Shown here: in pieces, positions 1 to 10,100 of the stretch
Layout of the letters: the number at the start of each line of letters is the position of its first letter
Position numbering within the stretch: the stretch's first letter is position 1
Source of the DNA: Pseudoalteromonas piratica
Lineage (GTDB): Bacteria > Pseudomonadota > Gammaproteobacteria > Enterobacterales > Alteromonadaceae
DNA length: 64,000 bases
Direction: 5' to 3'
Assembly (NCBI RefSeq): GCF_000788395.1
Contig: NZ_CP009888.1
Location: 2,128,001 to 2,192,000, forward strand
Position numbers and translations under genes: made by a program
Notes under the pieces: generated by a model
Seen by the model: the letters and a program-made list of their open reading frames with translations, nothing else
What the model was told of the DNA's origin: nothing
Database searches by the model: none

Positions 1-1
1 C

Positions 2-376
2 GCAGCAGCAAATGCCATTGCCGAATTCAAATTAATTGGTATTGATACCTGTATTGAACATTTTGGTACTAGTCTAACCTCGTTTAAATATCTACAAGGT
101 TTGGACGTTGAATACATTAAAATTGACGGCACCTACACCCAAGATCTGCTGATAAATAGACAAAATAACTTTTTTATTCAAACTATTAATAATATTTGCC
201 ACAGCCTAGGTATTAAAGTAATTACGTGTTTAATAGAAAACAAAGAGACACTTAGCTTGATCGAAGAATTAGGGTGCGATGGTGCACAAGGAAACTATAT
301 TCAAAAACCATTAAATATTTCACAAAAAACCGAAGAAAACGTGTTTACATTTCATACCAAAGGTTTAGAATTGTAA
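2..376 (+). CDS. EAL-like domain protein, C-terminal part (5' end outside window)
   Basis: The open frame enters from the left edge, so only the last 124 residues are visible. They match the second half of an EAL (cyclic-di-GMP phosphodiesterase) domain: an FGT-SL-YL stretch, then YIKID, and a GAQGNYIQKPL segment like the usual VQGYYFAKPL end of the barrel. The metal-binding aspartate pair expected before FG is replaced by EH, so this copy may be catalytically weak or a binding-only EAL domain. The domains upstream cannot be seen. Family assignment is fairly safe; activity is not. Confidence 0.7.
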   Translation, partial: AAANAIAEFKLIGIDTCIEHFGTSLTSFKYLQGLDVEYIKIDGTYTQDLLINRQNNFFIQTINNICHSLGIKVITCLIENKETLSLIEELGCDGAQGNYIQKPLNISQKTEENVFTFHTKGLEL

Positions 377-423
377 AAAAATTTATGCAACCTAGTTGCT
401 GGGCTTTGTTAAAGGACGTTTTA

Positions 424-894
424 ATGAAAAAATTAACAACTGCTTCGTTATTAGCTTTAGGCTTAATTGCGAACACAAGTTTCTCTGTAAACGCAGAAGA
501 AAGTGTGGATGTTACAACTCAAATACAAGAAGCTGCAGCTTCAGGTGATACAACAGCACTTGAATCATTGGTTGCGCAACTTGTAGAAGCCAATGCTTCT
601 AACGAAGATGTGTTACAACAAATCGCTGATGCTGCAAATGCTGCTGGCATGAACTCAGATACATTTACATCTATCGCAGTTGCGAATGGTGTGGATGCAA
701 CGGTTGCAAGCAATGTAACAAATTCATTTACTGCTGCAGGTCCAGGTAATAGCCAGGGTGGTCAAAATGCTAATACTAACAATAATGGTGTTGGTAATGG
801 TGTTGGCGGTGGTCGCACAGGTAACCGTGGTAACCAAGGTGGTAACGGCGGCGGCGGCGGCGGCGGCGGTATTTCTGAAACCAACGGTAATTAA
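424..894 (+). CDS. small secreted Gly/Asn-rich protein
   Basis: 156 residues. I chose the ATG at 424 because it gives a typical Sec signal peptide (MKK, hydrophobic core, cleavage after the A of SVNA); the frame stays open further upstream but codes nothing signal-like. The mature part starts with an Ala/Glu/Asp-rich helical segment of about 80 residues. It ends in a low-complexity Gly/Asn tail encoded partly by a GGC triplet run at 847-870. No catalytic motif is seen and I do not recognise the family. An intrinsic terminator follows at once, so it is probably a single-gene unit, exported to the periplasm or outside the cell. Confidence 0.75.
   Translation: MKKLTTASLLALGLIANTSFSVNAEESVDVTTQIQEAAASGDTTALESLVAQLVEANASNEDVLQQIADAANAAGMNSDTFTSIAVANGVDATVASNVTNSFTAAGPGNSQGGQNANTNNNGVGNGVGGGRTGNRGNQGGNGGGGGGGGISETNGN
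847..870 (+). repeat. GGC triplet microsatellite (seven GGC then GGT)
   Basis: Seven perfect GGC units plus one GGT encode eight consecutive glycines near the C-terminus of the secreted protein. Slippage would change the glycine count without shifting the frame. Such a GC-pure run stands out in this AT-rich chromosome. Confidence 0.9.
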
Positions 895-898
895 TTTT

Positions 899-926
899 AA
901 AAGCCCTCGTTTGAGGGCTTTTTACT
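899..926 (+). terminator. intrinsic terminator after the secreted protein gene
   Basis: An 8-bp perfect stem (AAGCCCTC / GAGGGCTT, loop GTTT) at 901-920 is followed by a T-rich tract. It lies 6 bases after the stop codon. Confidence 0.9.
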
Positions 927-1013
927 TTTTAAGCTATTATATTTTAAGTTTATTGGTTAATTCAGACTTTTAAAATAATTTAATCTAGTTTCTTAAATAG
1001 CGAAAGGAATTAT

Positions 1014-2032
<1,019 letters not shown>

Positions 2033-2059
2033 ATAGTCTTCACAAATAAAATTAATCAA

Positions 2060-2085
2060 GGTCAGCTAAATGCTGGCTTTTTTTG
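2060..2085 (+). terminator. intrinsic terminator behind the galE remnant
   Basis: Stem GTCAGC / GCTGGC (one G-U pair) with loop TAAAT, followed by a run of T residues. It separates the dead galE from the galU promoter. Confidence 0.75.
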
Positions 2086-2211
2086 TTCCTTTATTAATTA
2101 AAAATACTAAATAATAAGTAATAAAGTGTAATACAAGTTAAATAAAAGTTATTTAAAATATGTGGTTATACTAATAATGCATATTAACTTCATCCGAAGT
2201 ACTAATAATTA

Positions 2212-2239
2212 TTGATAAAATACTCTAAAAACGTATAAT
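2212..2239 (+). promoter_or_regulatory. sigma70-type promoter for galU
   Basis: TTGATA at 2212-2217 and TATAAT at 2234-2239 are separated by 16 bases. The expected transcript start near 2246 leaves a leader of about 64 bases before the GTG of galU. No JUMPstart/ops element was recognised here. Confidence 0.65.
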
Positions 2240-2309
2240 TACGCCTCAATTTTGTTAGCAGGGAAGCCATCAAAAGTCTTTACTGCTATTTTGAACTTAA
2301 GGAACGATT

Positions 2310-3227
2310 GTGAAAGTACAAAAAGCAGTTTTGCCAGTAGCTGGTTTAGGCACCAGAATGTTGCCCGCAACAAAAGCCATTCCTAAAGAAATGCTCCCGC
2401 TTGTTGATAAACCACTTATTCAATATGTGGTTAAAGAAGCTGTAGAAGCAGGCATTAAAGAAATTGTACTTGTTACACATTCTTCTAAAAATTCAATTGA
2501 AAACCATTTTGATACTAGCTTTGAACTTGAAGCAACGCTAGAAGCCCGTGTTAAGCGTAGCTTGCTTGAAGAAGTGCGTGCAATTGTGCCAAAAGACGTA
2601 ACCATAATTTCAGTTCGTCAACCACAACCACTAGGTCTTGGCCACGCAGTGTTATGTGCAAAACCAATTGTTGGTAACGAACCATTTGCAGTTTTACTTC
2701 CTGACGTAATCATCGATGAATATGAAAGTGATTTAAAGCAAGACAACCTTGCACAAATGATTGCTCGTTTTGAAGAAAAAAACTCAAGCCAAATTATGGT
2801 TGAGCCTGTTCCATCTGAACAAGTTAATCAATATGGTGTTGTTGATATCTCAGATGTAACATTGCAGCAAGGCGACAGCGCTGTCATTTTTGATATGGTA
2901 GAAAAACCATCTATTGAAGAAGCGCCTTCTAATTTAGCTATTACAGGCCGCTACGTATTAAGCGCAAAAACTTGGGAGTTACTTGAATTTACTCCTCCAG
3001 GTGCTGGCGGCGAAATTCAATTAACTGATGCGTTACACAGCTTACGCAAGCTTGAAAGCCTTGAGGCCTATCACTTGAAAGGCAAGTCGCACGACTGTGG
3101 CTCTAAGCTTGGTTATTTAATGGCAAATGTTGAATACACATTACGCTGCGGCAAGTTGGGGACCGATTTTAAAAATGAATTAACTAACTTCTTAGTTAAT
3201 GAAAATAAAAGCTTAAAAATCGCATAA
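2310..3227 (+). CDS. galU: UTP--glucose-1-phosphate uridylyltransferase
   Basis: 305 residues, the usual GalU length. It makes UDP-glucose from UTP and Glc-1-P in the cytoplasm, the donor that Ugd oxidises next door and a likely precursor for the first sugar of the polymer. The nucleotidyltransferase signature is at residues 12-30 (GLGTRMLP...PKEMLP). [16 protein letters not shown] near the C-terminus is typical of GalU rather than RmlA. The start is GTG, supported by a TAAGGA ribosome site 7 bases upstream. ugd follows after 84 bases, probably in the same transcript. Confidence 0.96.
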   Translation: MKVQKAVLPVAGLGTRMLPATKAIPKEMLPLVDKPLIQYVVKEAVEAGIKEIVLVTHSSKNSIENHFDTSFELEATLEARVKRSLLEEVRAIVPKDVTIISVRQPQPLGLGHAVLCAKPIVGNEPFAVLLPDVIIDEYESDLKQDNLAQMIARFEEKNSSQIMVEPVPSEQVNQYGVVDISDVTLQQGDSAVIFDMVEKPSIEEAPSNLAITGRYVLSAKTWELLEFTPPGAGGEIQLTDALHSLRKLESLEAYHLKGKSHDCGSKLGYLMANVEYTLRCGKLGTDFKNELTNFLVNENKSLKIA

Positions 3228-3311
3228 AAAATATTGTCAGGCTAGTTATTAGTTAGCTTAACAAAGCTTATTAATCTGTATCTAATAAATTTATTCTTCG
3301 AGAATTTAAAT

Positions 3312-4478
3312 ATGAACATCACAATTGCTGGCACCGGTTATGTTGGCCTTTCAAACGCAATTTTATTAGCTCAACACAATAATGTGATTGCATTAGATTT
3401 AGTGCAAGAAAAGGTTGATTTAATAAATAACAAAAAGTCGCCTATTGTTGATGCAGAGATTGAAGAATACCTAGCAAACAAACAACTAAATTTAACAGCA
3501 ACGACTGATAAACAATTAGCTTATAAAAATGCTGATTATGTTGTAATTGCAACACCAACAGACTACGACGAGATAACCAATAAATTTAATACTGCGTCGG
3601 TTGAAGCTGTAATTAAAGAAGTTAACGAAGTTAACCCTGCGGCAATTATGGTAATTAAATCGACAGTGCCAGTTGGGTTTACTAAACGCATTAAACAAAA
3701 ATTATGTTCTAGCAACATTATTTTCTCGCCGGAATTTTTAAGAGAGGGTAAAGCCCTTTACGATAACTTGCACCCGTCACGCATTATCGTAGGTGAGAAA
3801 TCTGAAAGAGCGCAGATCTTTGCTGAGCTGCTAGCGCAAGGCGCTTCAAAAGAAAATATTGAAATATTACTTACAGGCTCTAATGAGGCAGAAGCAGTAA
3901 AGCTATTTTCAAATACTTACCTTGCAATGCGCGTATCTTACTTTAACGAGCTAGACACTTATGCAGAAAGCCATGACCTAGATACAAAAGAAATAATAAA
4001 TGGGGTAAGTTTAGATCCACGTATTGGTGCACACTACAATAACCCTTCATTTGGTTACGGTGGTTATTGCTTACCAAAAGACACAAAGCAACTTCGCGCT
4101 AATTTTGAAGATGTGCCAAACACGCTGATTAACTCGATTGTAGAGTCGAATACCGTACGTAAAGACCATATTGCCTTTTCAATTATCAATAAACATCCTA
4201 AGGTTGTGGGTATTCATCGCCTTATTATGAAAACCGGCTCGGATAATTTTAGGGCGTCTAGTATTCAAGGCATAATGAAGCGCATTAAAGCGAAGGGCAT
4301 TGAAGTAGTTGTTTATGAACCTGTGCTTGAAGATGATTTGTTTTTTAATTCTAGTGTAATAAAAGATTTAGAAGAGTTTAAACAAATTTCAGATGTGATT
4401 GTTTCAAATAGATTGGAAAAGTGTCTACAAGACGTTTCAGATAAAGTTTATACACGAGACCTTTTTGGTAGCGATTAA
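3312..4478 (+). CDS. ugd: UDP-glucose 6-dehydrogenase
   Basis: 388 residues. It oxidises UDP-glucose twice with NAD+ to UDP-glucuronic acid. Visible are the NAD-binding GTGYVGL at residues 7-13, [17 protein letters not shown] and the catalytic cysteine C253 in GGYCLPKD; the C-terminal UDP-binding domain is complete. The length matches the short Ugd form found in capsule clusters. Together with galU it supplies GlcA, consistent with an acidic polysaccharide and with a PssD/PssE-like glucuronosyl step later in the locus. Confidence 0.96.
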   Translation: MNITIAGTGYVGLSNAILLAQHNNVIALDLVQEKVDLINNKKSPIVDAEIEEYLANKQLNLTATTDKQLAYKNADYVVIATPTDYDEITNKFNTASVEAVIKEVNEVNPAAIMVIKSTVPVGFTKRIKQKLCSSNIIFSPEFLREGKALYDNLHPSRIIVGEKSERAQIFAELLAQGASKENIEILLTGSNEAEAVKLFSNTYLAMRVSYFNELDTYAESHDLDTKEIINGVSLDPRIGAHYNNPSFGYGGYCLPKDTKQLRANFEDVPNTLINSIVESNTVRKDHIAFSIINKHPKVVGIHRLIMKTGSDNFRASSIQGIMKRIKAKGIEVVVYEPVLEDDLFFNSSVIKDLEEFKQISDVIVSNRLEKCLQDVSDKVYTRDLFGSD

Positions 4479-4575
4479 GTTGATTGTTTTGCGTAACTTT
4501 GTAATCGACGATAGCTTATTCAATTTCATTTAAAAGTGTTCTTCTATTCAAATTAAGTAACAAGATAAGGTAAAA

Positions 4576-5841
4576 ATGAAATTTCTTAAGGATATATCAT
4601 GGAATTCGGCAGCATATATAATTCCAATGTTATTGGCGCTACCGATTCTTGGTATTTTAGCAAGGCACCTCGGGGTAGAGAGGTTTGGCCTTTTTATGTT
4701 GATTTTTACTATATTTGGTTATGCAAGTATTTTCGACTTGGGCTTTTCACGAGCACTAGTAAGGTGTATTTCAATTTCAAGGGAGAACGATAAAGATGTT
4801 AAAGAATATTTATTCTCTTCCAGTTTTTTAATTTCCTTTTTAGCTGTATTGCCTCTATCAGTTTTAATCATGTTTTCAGAAGAAATAGTTACGTTGCTGA
4901 ATGTGTCTAAAGCTAACCTTGATGATGCTAGAAGTTCAATATTGCTTGTAGCAATTGGATTTCCTCTCCTAATGTTAACTACTCTTTGGTATGGGTATCT
5001 AGAGGGAAAAGAAAGATTTAAAGAGTTATCAATCATAAAGCTTATTAATAGCACTGCATTATCAGTATTACCCTTAATCTGCGTACTGTACGAGCAAAGT
5101 TTGGAATACGCAGTAATTGGTTTGTTAGCGGCTAGAGCTATTTCTTTAATTATTATTGTTAGTTACATATTCTCAGAAGTGAACAATGTTAAAAGCAGAT
5201 ATTTTAATTTAGGAAAAGTCAGAGAGTTATTAAGCTATGGTGGATGGCTTACACTTACAAATTTGATTTCACCGTTGCTTTCTACGATTGACCGATTTCT
5301 TTTGTCCTCTATGTCTGGGGCCAGCAAAGTTGCATTTTATACAGCTCCTTCAGAGTTAATTAATAGACTATTAATTTTACCTGGAATTATAACCAGAACA
5401 GCTTTTCCCAGACTTGCAAGGTCGAATGACTTTGAACTTAAAAAAAAGATTCGAATTGGCATTGGAATCTTAATGACGCTATTTACTTTTACTATATTAA
5501 TCCTATCCGAATTGATTATTACAGTTTGGCTTGGTAGTGAATATTCTGAATCAGTTTATACATTAAGGATTTTAGCAATAGGCCTCTTTTTTGCGGGACT
5601 GTCACGTTTACCATATATGGCTGTTCAAGCCGCGGGGCACTCTAAGGTTGCAGCATACATTCATCTAGCTGAACTAATACCATACATGCTTTTATTGTAT
5701 TTCTTAGTAAAAGAATATTCATTTAATGGGGCTGCTATTGCATGGACTATTAGAGTTTTTGTCGATTTTTTGTTGTTTACATTATGTGAAAATTATTTTT
5801 GCTCAAATAAAAAATATAGTGAAATCACTGTTGAAAGATAG
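4576..5841 (+). CDS. wzx: Wzx-type polysaccharide flippase
   Basis: 421 residues, almost entirely hydrophobic, with about 12 predicted membrane segments and the N-terminal pattern of the polysaccharide transport (PST/MOP) superfamily: an ARHLGVERFGLF stretch near residue 30 and DLGFSRALVR near residue 58. Its job would be to flip the undecaprenyl-linked repeat unit across the inner membrane. The base composition is lower in GC than galU/ugd, as is common for exchangeable serotype genes. The symbol is functional; sequence alone does not tell the substrate. Confidence 0.88.
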   Translation: MKFLKDISWNSAAYIIPMLLALPILGILARHLGVERFGLFMLIFTIFGYASIFDLGFSRALVRCISISRENDKDVKEYLFSSSFLISFLAVLPLSVLIMFSEEIVTLLNVSKANLDDARSSILLVAIGFPLLMLTTLWYGYLEGKERFKELSIIKLINSTALSVLPLICVLYEQSLEYAVIGLLAARAISLIIIVSYIFSEVNNVKSRYFNLGKVRELLSYGGWLTLTNLISPLLSTIDRFLLSSMSGASKVAFYTAPSELINRLLILPGIITRTAFPRLARSNDFELKKKIRIGIGILMTLFTFTILILSELIITVWLGSEYSESVYTLRILAIGLFFAGLSRLPYMAVQAAGHSKVAAYIHLAELIPYMLLLYFLVKEYSFNGAAIAWTIRVFVDFLLFTLCENYFCSNKKYSEITVER

Positions 5842-5873
5842 ACTATTCAACTTTAAAACTGGAGTAGCTTTTA

Positions 5874-6590
5874 GTGTTAAACAAAATGAAACTTTACTTT
5901 ACACTAATAATAAGTTTGCCTTGGAGTATTTATTTTAATTTCAGATACTTACCAATGTGTCAGGCTATAAAACTACCTATACTTCTTTTTAAACCTAAAT
6001 TGATATCATTAAAAGGGAAAGTAGTTATCTCTGCTGCTCAAGTTAGGTTTGGAATGATTAAGTTAGGCAAGCACTGTGTTTCAATATATCCTGACAATGG
6101 AATTACTTTTGAAAATAATGGTGGTGTCATTGAGTTCAAAGGGTCTTGCTTTATTGGAAGTAACTCCTTTATTTCGATCGGAAGTAAAGGGAAATTGGTT
6201 GTAGGTGATGAATTTCGTGCAAGCAGCTCTTATAAGTTGGTTTGTTATCATTATATTAATATAAAAGAGAACGTTCGTTTTGGGTGGGAATGTATGATCA
6301 TGGATACAGGTTTCCACCCGTTAAAGAGTATTGAATCTGGTGGTTTTGCAGGCAAAGCTTATGGTCCAATTTTTATTGGTAAAAACAATTGGTTTGGGAA
6401 TGGTTCATTAATTATGAAAAACACAGTAACTGTAGAGTATTGTACCTTTGGCGCTAGGAGCATTTTAACAAAGAAATATGAAGTTGAACCTTATAGTCTA
6501 CTAGTTGGTTCACCCCTAAGGGTCGTTAAAATAGGAGTTTATCGAGACATGGATGATTCTACAGAGACGTACTCTAGTTACATTGAATAA
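5874..6590 (+). CDS. left-handed beta-helix acyltransferase
   Basis: 238 residues. Short imperfect hexapeptide repeats rich in I/V and G run from about residue 70 to 210, ending in a GARSILTK...GSPLRVV segment like that of WcaF/CysE-type O-acetyltransferases. The TGFHP near residue 145 fits the catalytic histidine region. It would transfer an acetyl or other acyl group to a sugar of the repeat unit. The GTG at 5874 has GGAG 9 bases upstream; an ATG at 5886 is the alternative. A weakly hydrophobic N-terminus of about 30 residues precedes the helix domain. Confidence 0.8.
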   Translation: MLNKMKLYFTLIISLPWSIYFNFRYLPMCQAIKLPILLFKPKLISLKGKVVISAAQVRFGMIKLGKHCVSIYPDNGITFENNGGVIEFKGSCFIGSNSFISIGSKGKLVVGDEFRASSSYKLVCYHYINIKENVRFGWECMIMDTGFHPLKSIESGGFAGKAYGPIFIGKNNWFGNGSLIMKNTVTVEYCTFGARSILTKKYEVEPYSLLVGSPLRVVKIGVYRDMDDSTETYSSYIE

Positions 6591-7061
6591 AATAAATTTA
6601 TTTTAGGGAAACTCTTTTTGTATTTTCAGCTTGCTAATTATTTTGTTTGTTCTGGATAACTTTCTAATTAGATTCATGAAGACTGTTATTAGTGTGATAT
6701 TTGACCTTAAAGGTAATATTAATGGTGCTTTTTGATTTTATTATGAATAAGTCAATGGAATTACACACCCAGGAAAAACGGTTTACATCTCTGAAAACAC
6801 ATTGTGAAGTTTGGAATTGTGTTAAGGATAAAAAATCGAATGAGAATTACTAATAGAGAGTTTTTTCTGTGTACCCTTTACTAACAAAATATTTATTAAA
6901 CTATAACTTACTAGCTATTGTGCAAGATAAAAACCTAAATTTTATATTTCATTTAACACAAATTGATGAGTTGTGTGTTGAATTTTTGTGGAAACTTAAT
7001 ACTTCTCCAACGAGGTATTTCTCGGGAAAATATCTGTCTGCATCAAAAGGGTCTCTTACTC
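6591..7061 (+). other. 471-bp gap between acyltransferase and wzy, probable gene debris
   Basis: No convincing gene. Two short frames exist: 6722-6856 (44 residues, ATG) and 6869-7069 (66 residues, GTG, with GAGAG upstream, overlapping the wzy start by 8 bases). Neither shows a known motif. The other frames carry several stops within readable coding-like stretches. The most likely reading is the remains of a lost transferase gene between wzx and wzy, with the wzy ribosome site at its end. I cannot name the ancestor. Confidence 0.4.
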
Positions 7062-8267
7062 ATGGATAAGCCACTAATTGGGACTTTTTTCATATTGACG
7101 CTAATTATACCTATAGAATTCTCTTTAGAAATTGGTGGTGCACGATTTACCTTATTAAGGTTGTTTTTGATCTGCCTTTTACCCGTACTCATTGTGAAAT
7201 TTGCGAATAGCACAGAAGTAAAAATGAATAAGTTTGACTTTTTGTTGGCGGGATACGTCTTATGGTGCTGTATTTCACTGTTTGTAAACCACTCAGTACC
7301 AGGTGCCATTGAGCCAAGTGCTATTTTATTAATTGAAACCGTGTGCGCGTACTTATTAGGGCGGATCGTTTTAGTAAATAGGCGCTCGTTATATACATTC
7401 ACAAATGTTGTCTATAAAGTTGCTATTTTTTTGTTCATTCTAGCAATTATCGAAGCCTTTACTGGCGAGAGATTTATCCGTGATTTGTCGTCAAGCATCA
7501 CTGGTAACTACTATCACTTTAAGAATGATATACGTATGGGGCTACTTAGAGCAACAGCCACATTTGAACATCCTATTTTGTTGGGCACATTTCTAACTTT
7601 ACTTATACCTCTCTTATGGGGTTACTTACGTGATAAAAATAAAAAGTTGCCAATTTATTTTTGGTGTATGCCATTAGTTGCTCTTTCATCTGCGCCAATA
7701 CTTATGTTAATAGTTATGGTACCAATTTTGTTTTTTTATACTAAGAAGCTATACGCTTATATTAATTTCAAAATTATATTTATTGCTTTCTTTTTTCTTT
7801 ATTTAATATTAGAGCTACTCTCTAGTAGTTCAGCCTTAACTGCGTTAATTCGTCTATTCACATTTAATCCTCAAACAGGATATTTTAGATTACTAATTTG
7901 GGAGTTTGCATCACAATCTGTTACGAATAACCCTATTTTTGGTATAGGTTTACATGATTGGGTAAGGCCTTTCTGGATGCCGCCAAGTATTGATAGTTTC
8001 TGGTTGGTTAATGCTGTAAGACATGGATTTCCAGGTGTACTTGTTATTTTTAGTTTTGTTATTTTACTTATTTATGAGCTACATAAGCTCATTTTATCCG
8101 TACCAGAAAAAAATAATATGTTATTCGGCCTATTAGCTGTTTTCGTTGGCATAGTGCTAATTGGTTTTACCGTGCATTTTTGGGCTGGAGTTTATATTTA
8201 TATATTTGCTTTATTTGGCCTTACTGTTTCCATCTTGGAAAACCCAAATAGGTATAAATATGCGTAA
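7062..8267 (+). CDS. wzy: Wzy-type polysaccharide polymerase (O-antigen ligase/polymerase family)
   Basis: 401 residues from the ATG at 7062, which follows AAAAGG by 11 bases; the frame is open back to 6963 but that part is not membrane-like. About 10-11 membrane segments are visible, plus a large loop around residues 290-320 with FGIGLHDWVRPFWMP, in the position of the periplasmic catalytic loop of Wzy_C proteins. ATATFEHPILLGTF around residue 170 is also typical. It would join repeat units in the periplasm. The 3' end overlaps the next gene by 8 bases, so the two are translationally linked. Confidence 0.82.
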   Translation: MDKPLIGTFFILTLIIPIEFSLEIGGARFTLLRLFLICLLPVLIVKFANSTEVKMNKFDFLLAGYVLWCCISLFVNHSVPGAIEPSAILLIETVCAYLLGRIVLVNRRSLYTFTNVVYKVAIFLFILAIIEAFTGERFIRDLSSSITGNYYHFKNDIRMGLLRATATFEHPILLGTFLTLLIPLLWGYLRDKNKKLPIYFWCMPLVALSSAPILMLIVMVPILFFYTKKLYAYINFKIIFIAFFFLYLILELLSSSSALTALIRLFTFNPQTGYFRLLIWEFASQSVTNNPIFGIGLHDWVRPFWMPPSIDSFWLVNAVRHGFPGVLVIFSFVILLIYELHKLILSVPEKNNMLFGLLAVFVGIVLIGFTVHFWAGVYIYIFALFGLTVSILENPNRYKYA

Positions 8268-9165
8268 TAAACTCATTTATTTATGCTTGGCAATTTCTAA
8301 TATTTTGTTGTTGATAAATTATGCATTTAAAGATGCGTTTTTTCTTTCAAGGCTAGTATCGTACTTTTTAGATTACTTTTTGTTGGTGACTCTATTTTTG
8401 TCAATAGCTGCAATTGTATTTATAGGGAAAAGGGCGATGCTTTTTGGCCTTCTGCCAGGTGCACTGTTTTATTCGGTAGTGATAAATATCAAGCAGGAAG
8501 AAGGCAAATTGCATTCATTAAAAGGCCTGCCAGCGTTTTCAGTAATGACTCATAGTGTAATGGGGAGAAATAATAACTACCAGCCAATACAAACTATCAT
8601 TATTGAAAAACAGCCTGACATCTTATTTTTGCAAGAGGTAACAAATATCAACTTGTTACTCACTAATAATATACAAGCTTTATACCCATTCCACGAGAGC
8701 CGGTTAGAGTCAGGGTTATTAATTTTAAGTAAGTATCCATTGCAAAGAGAGGCAAACTTTTCAAATTTACTTTCCGTAATTGCAGATATTTCAGGGTATA
8801 AAATTAGGTTGTCTAATGTTCATTCTATAAAGTCTATATCTAATTATGATAGATACCAGCAGTACGTTAGAGGGCTAAGTGAACACTTCGCAGTAAATAG
8901 TGGTCCAGCAATTATCGCTGGTGACTTTAACATGACTCAATATAATGAGTACTACCGTGAAATGAGTAATAGTTATATAGACTTGTGCAGATTTTGTAAG
9001 CCTACATTTCCAGCGCCGGGACGCAGAATTGGCTCCATTTATCCTGTTTTAAGGATTGACTATATATTCACTAATATTGCGGGCTGTAAGTATAACGCTG
9101 AGACAATTATCTACGATACGACTTCAGATCACTATCCGGTTTTTGCCAACTTTTGTGAAGGCTAA
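8260..9165 (+). CDS. membrane-anchored endonuclease/exonuclease/phosphatase (EEP) family protein
   Basis: 301 residues. The N-terminal 85 residues form about three membrane helices. The rest is an EEP (DNase I-like) domain with a degenerate N-motif (SVMTHSVMGRNN), LQEV with the metal-binding Glu, GDFNMT, RIDYIF and the terminal SDHYPV with catalytic Asp-His. All core catalytic residues look present, so a phosphodiesterase or phosphatase acting on a lipid-linked or phosphorylated substrate is likelier than a nuclease. The ATG at 8260 overlaps the wzy stop. Substrate unknown; a role in handling undecaprenyl (pyro)phosphate intermediates is only an inference from context. Confidence 0.75.
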   Translation: MRNKLIYLCLAISNILLLINYAFKDAFFLSRLVSYFLDYFLLVTLFLSIAAIVFIGKRAMLFGLLPGALFYSVVINIKQEEGKLHSLKGLPAFSVMTHSVMGRNNNYQPIQTIIIEKQPDILFLQEVTNINLLLTNNIQALYPFHESRLESGLLILSKYPLQREANFSNLLSVIADISGYKIRLSNVHSIKSISNYDRYQQYVRGLSEHFAVNSGPAIIAGDFNMTQYNEYYREMSNSYIDLCRFCKPTFPAPGRRIGSIYPVLRIDYIFTNIAGCKYNAETIIYDTTSDHYPVFANFCEG

Positions 9166-9173
9166 ATATTATT

Positions 9174-10100
9174 ATGAACAATCAAATTAATATAGTTATA
9201 GTGTGTTATAACTGTGGCGAAGATATCCTGCTTGCATTGGAAGATATCAGAAATGGAGATTTAAGCACTGGTAACCTTAATATCATTGTGGTTGACAATA
9301 GTTCTTCCGACAATTCAGTGGAGCTGCTAAAAGCTTACAATGGCATTGAGCTTAATATTATATCATCACCTGATAACTTAGGCTTTGGTCGTGGCTGTAA
9401 CTTGGCATTACCACATCTAAAACATGGTAAAACATTGTTTTTAAACCCTGATGTCAGATTAGAGAAAGACAGTATAGCTAACTTGATTTCTTTCTCGGAA
9501 GAAAACCCTGCTGCCAAAATTTGGGGTGGCCAAACTGTTAATGCGCAAGGGGTTATTGATGGCCAGAATGCTTGGCGAGAGCCTACTTTAAGTGGGGTTG
9601 TTAGCTGGAGTTTCTTTGGTGATATCTTATTGAAGAAATTGGGTAAAAGAATACCAGATGCTTATACACCTGATGAAATAGCAAGTTCCCCATACGTTGA
9701 TTCAATCTCAGGCTGTTTCCTACTAATAGATACTGGATTATTGCAAAAGCTGGCAGGCTTTGATGAGCGCTTTTTTATGTATAGTGAAGAAGTAGACTTA
9801 TGCCGCAGAGCAAGAGAACTAGGCGCAAAGCCTATGTCTACAAGCTCGGCCGTAATTATGCATGAAGGAAGTAAAACAATAACTTCTCAAAACAAGTTAA
9901 ACTTTTTGTATCATTCAAAGCTTAAATATATTAAGAAATATTGGCACCCCTTGAGTTTCTTGGTAGCTAGGTTGAGCTTGTTTTTTGCTGCTGTATTAAG
10001 AGGTTGCATATACACGTTATTATCTTTTAACAAGCGTCACAGAGCAGAGGCAGGCGTATGGTGGAAGTTTTGTAAGCAGCAACTGAGCTGGAAGATATAA
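9174..10100 (+). CDS. GT2 family glycosyltransferase, WbbL/rhamnosyltransferase type
   Basis: 308 residues. GT-A fold start VIVCYNCGEDI, VVDNSSSDNS at residues 40-50, FLNPDV in place of the DxD, and the SGCFLLI...GGFDE-like FDERFFMYSEEVDLCRR block characteristic of the WbbL/RfbF branch. Many members of that branch use dTDP-rhamnose, which rmlACBD of this locus provides. A hydrophobic C-terminal segment suggests membrane association. The stop overlaps the next start by one base (TAATG). Confidence 0.85.
   Translation: MNNQINIVIVCYNCGEDILLALEDIRNGDLSTGNLNIIVVDNSSSDNSVELLKAYNGIELNIISSPDNLGFGRGCNLALPHLKHGKTLFLNPDVRLEKDSIANLISFSEENPAAKIWGGQTVNAQGVIDGQNAWREPTLSGVVSWSFFGDILLKKLGKRIPDAYTPDEIASSPYVDSISGCFLLIDTGLLQKLAGFDERFFMYSEEVDLCRRARELGAKPMSTSSAVIMHEGSKTITSQNKLNFLYHSKLKYIKKYWHPLSFLVARLSLFFAAVLRGCIYTLLSFNKRHRAEAGVWWKFCKQQLSWKI

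Noticed and set aside
758..973. Plus-strand frame of 71 residues over the Gly-rich gene and its terminator
   Set aside because: It is the shifted reading of a repetitive segment, runs through a terminator hairpin and has no ribosome site.
2086..2309. JUMPstart/ops element before the polysaccharide genes
   Set aside because: No GGCGGTAGCG-type ops core was found; only an ordinary promoter is visible.
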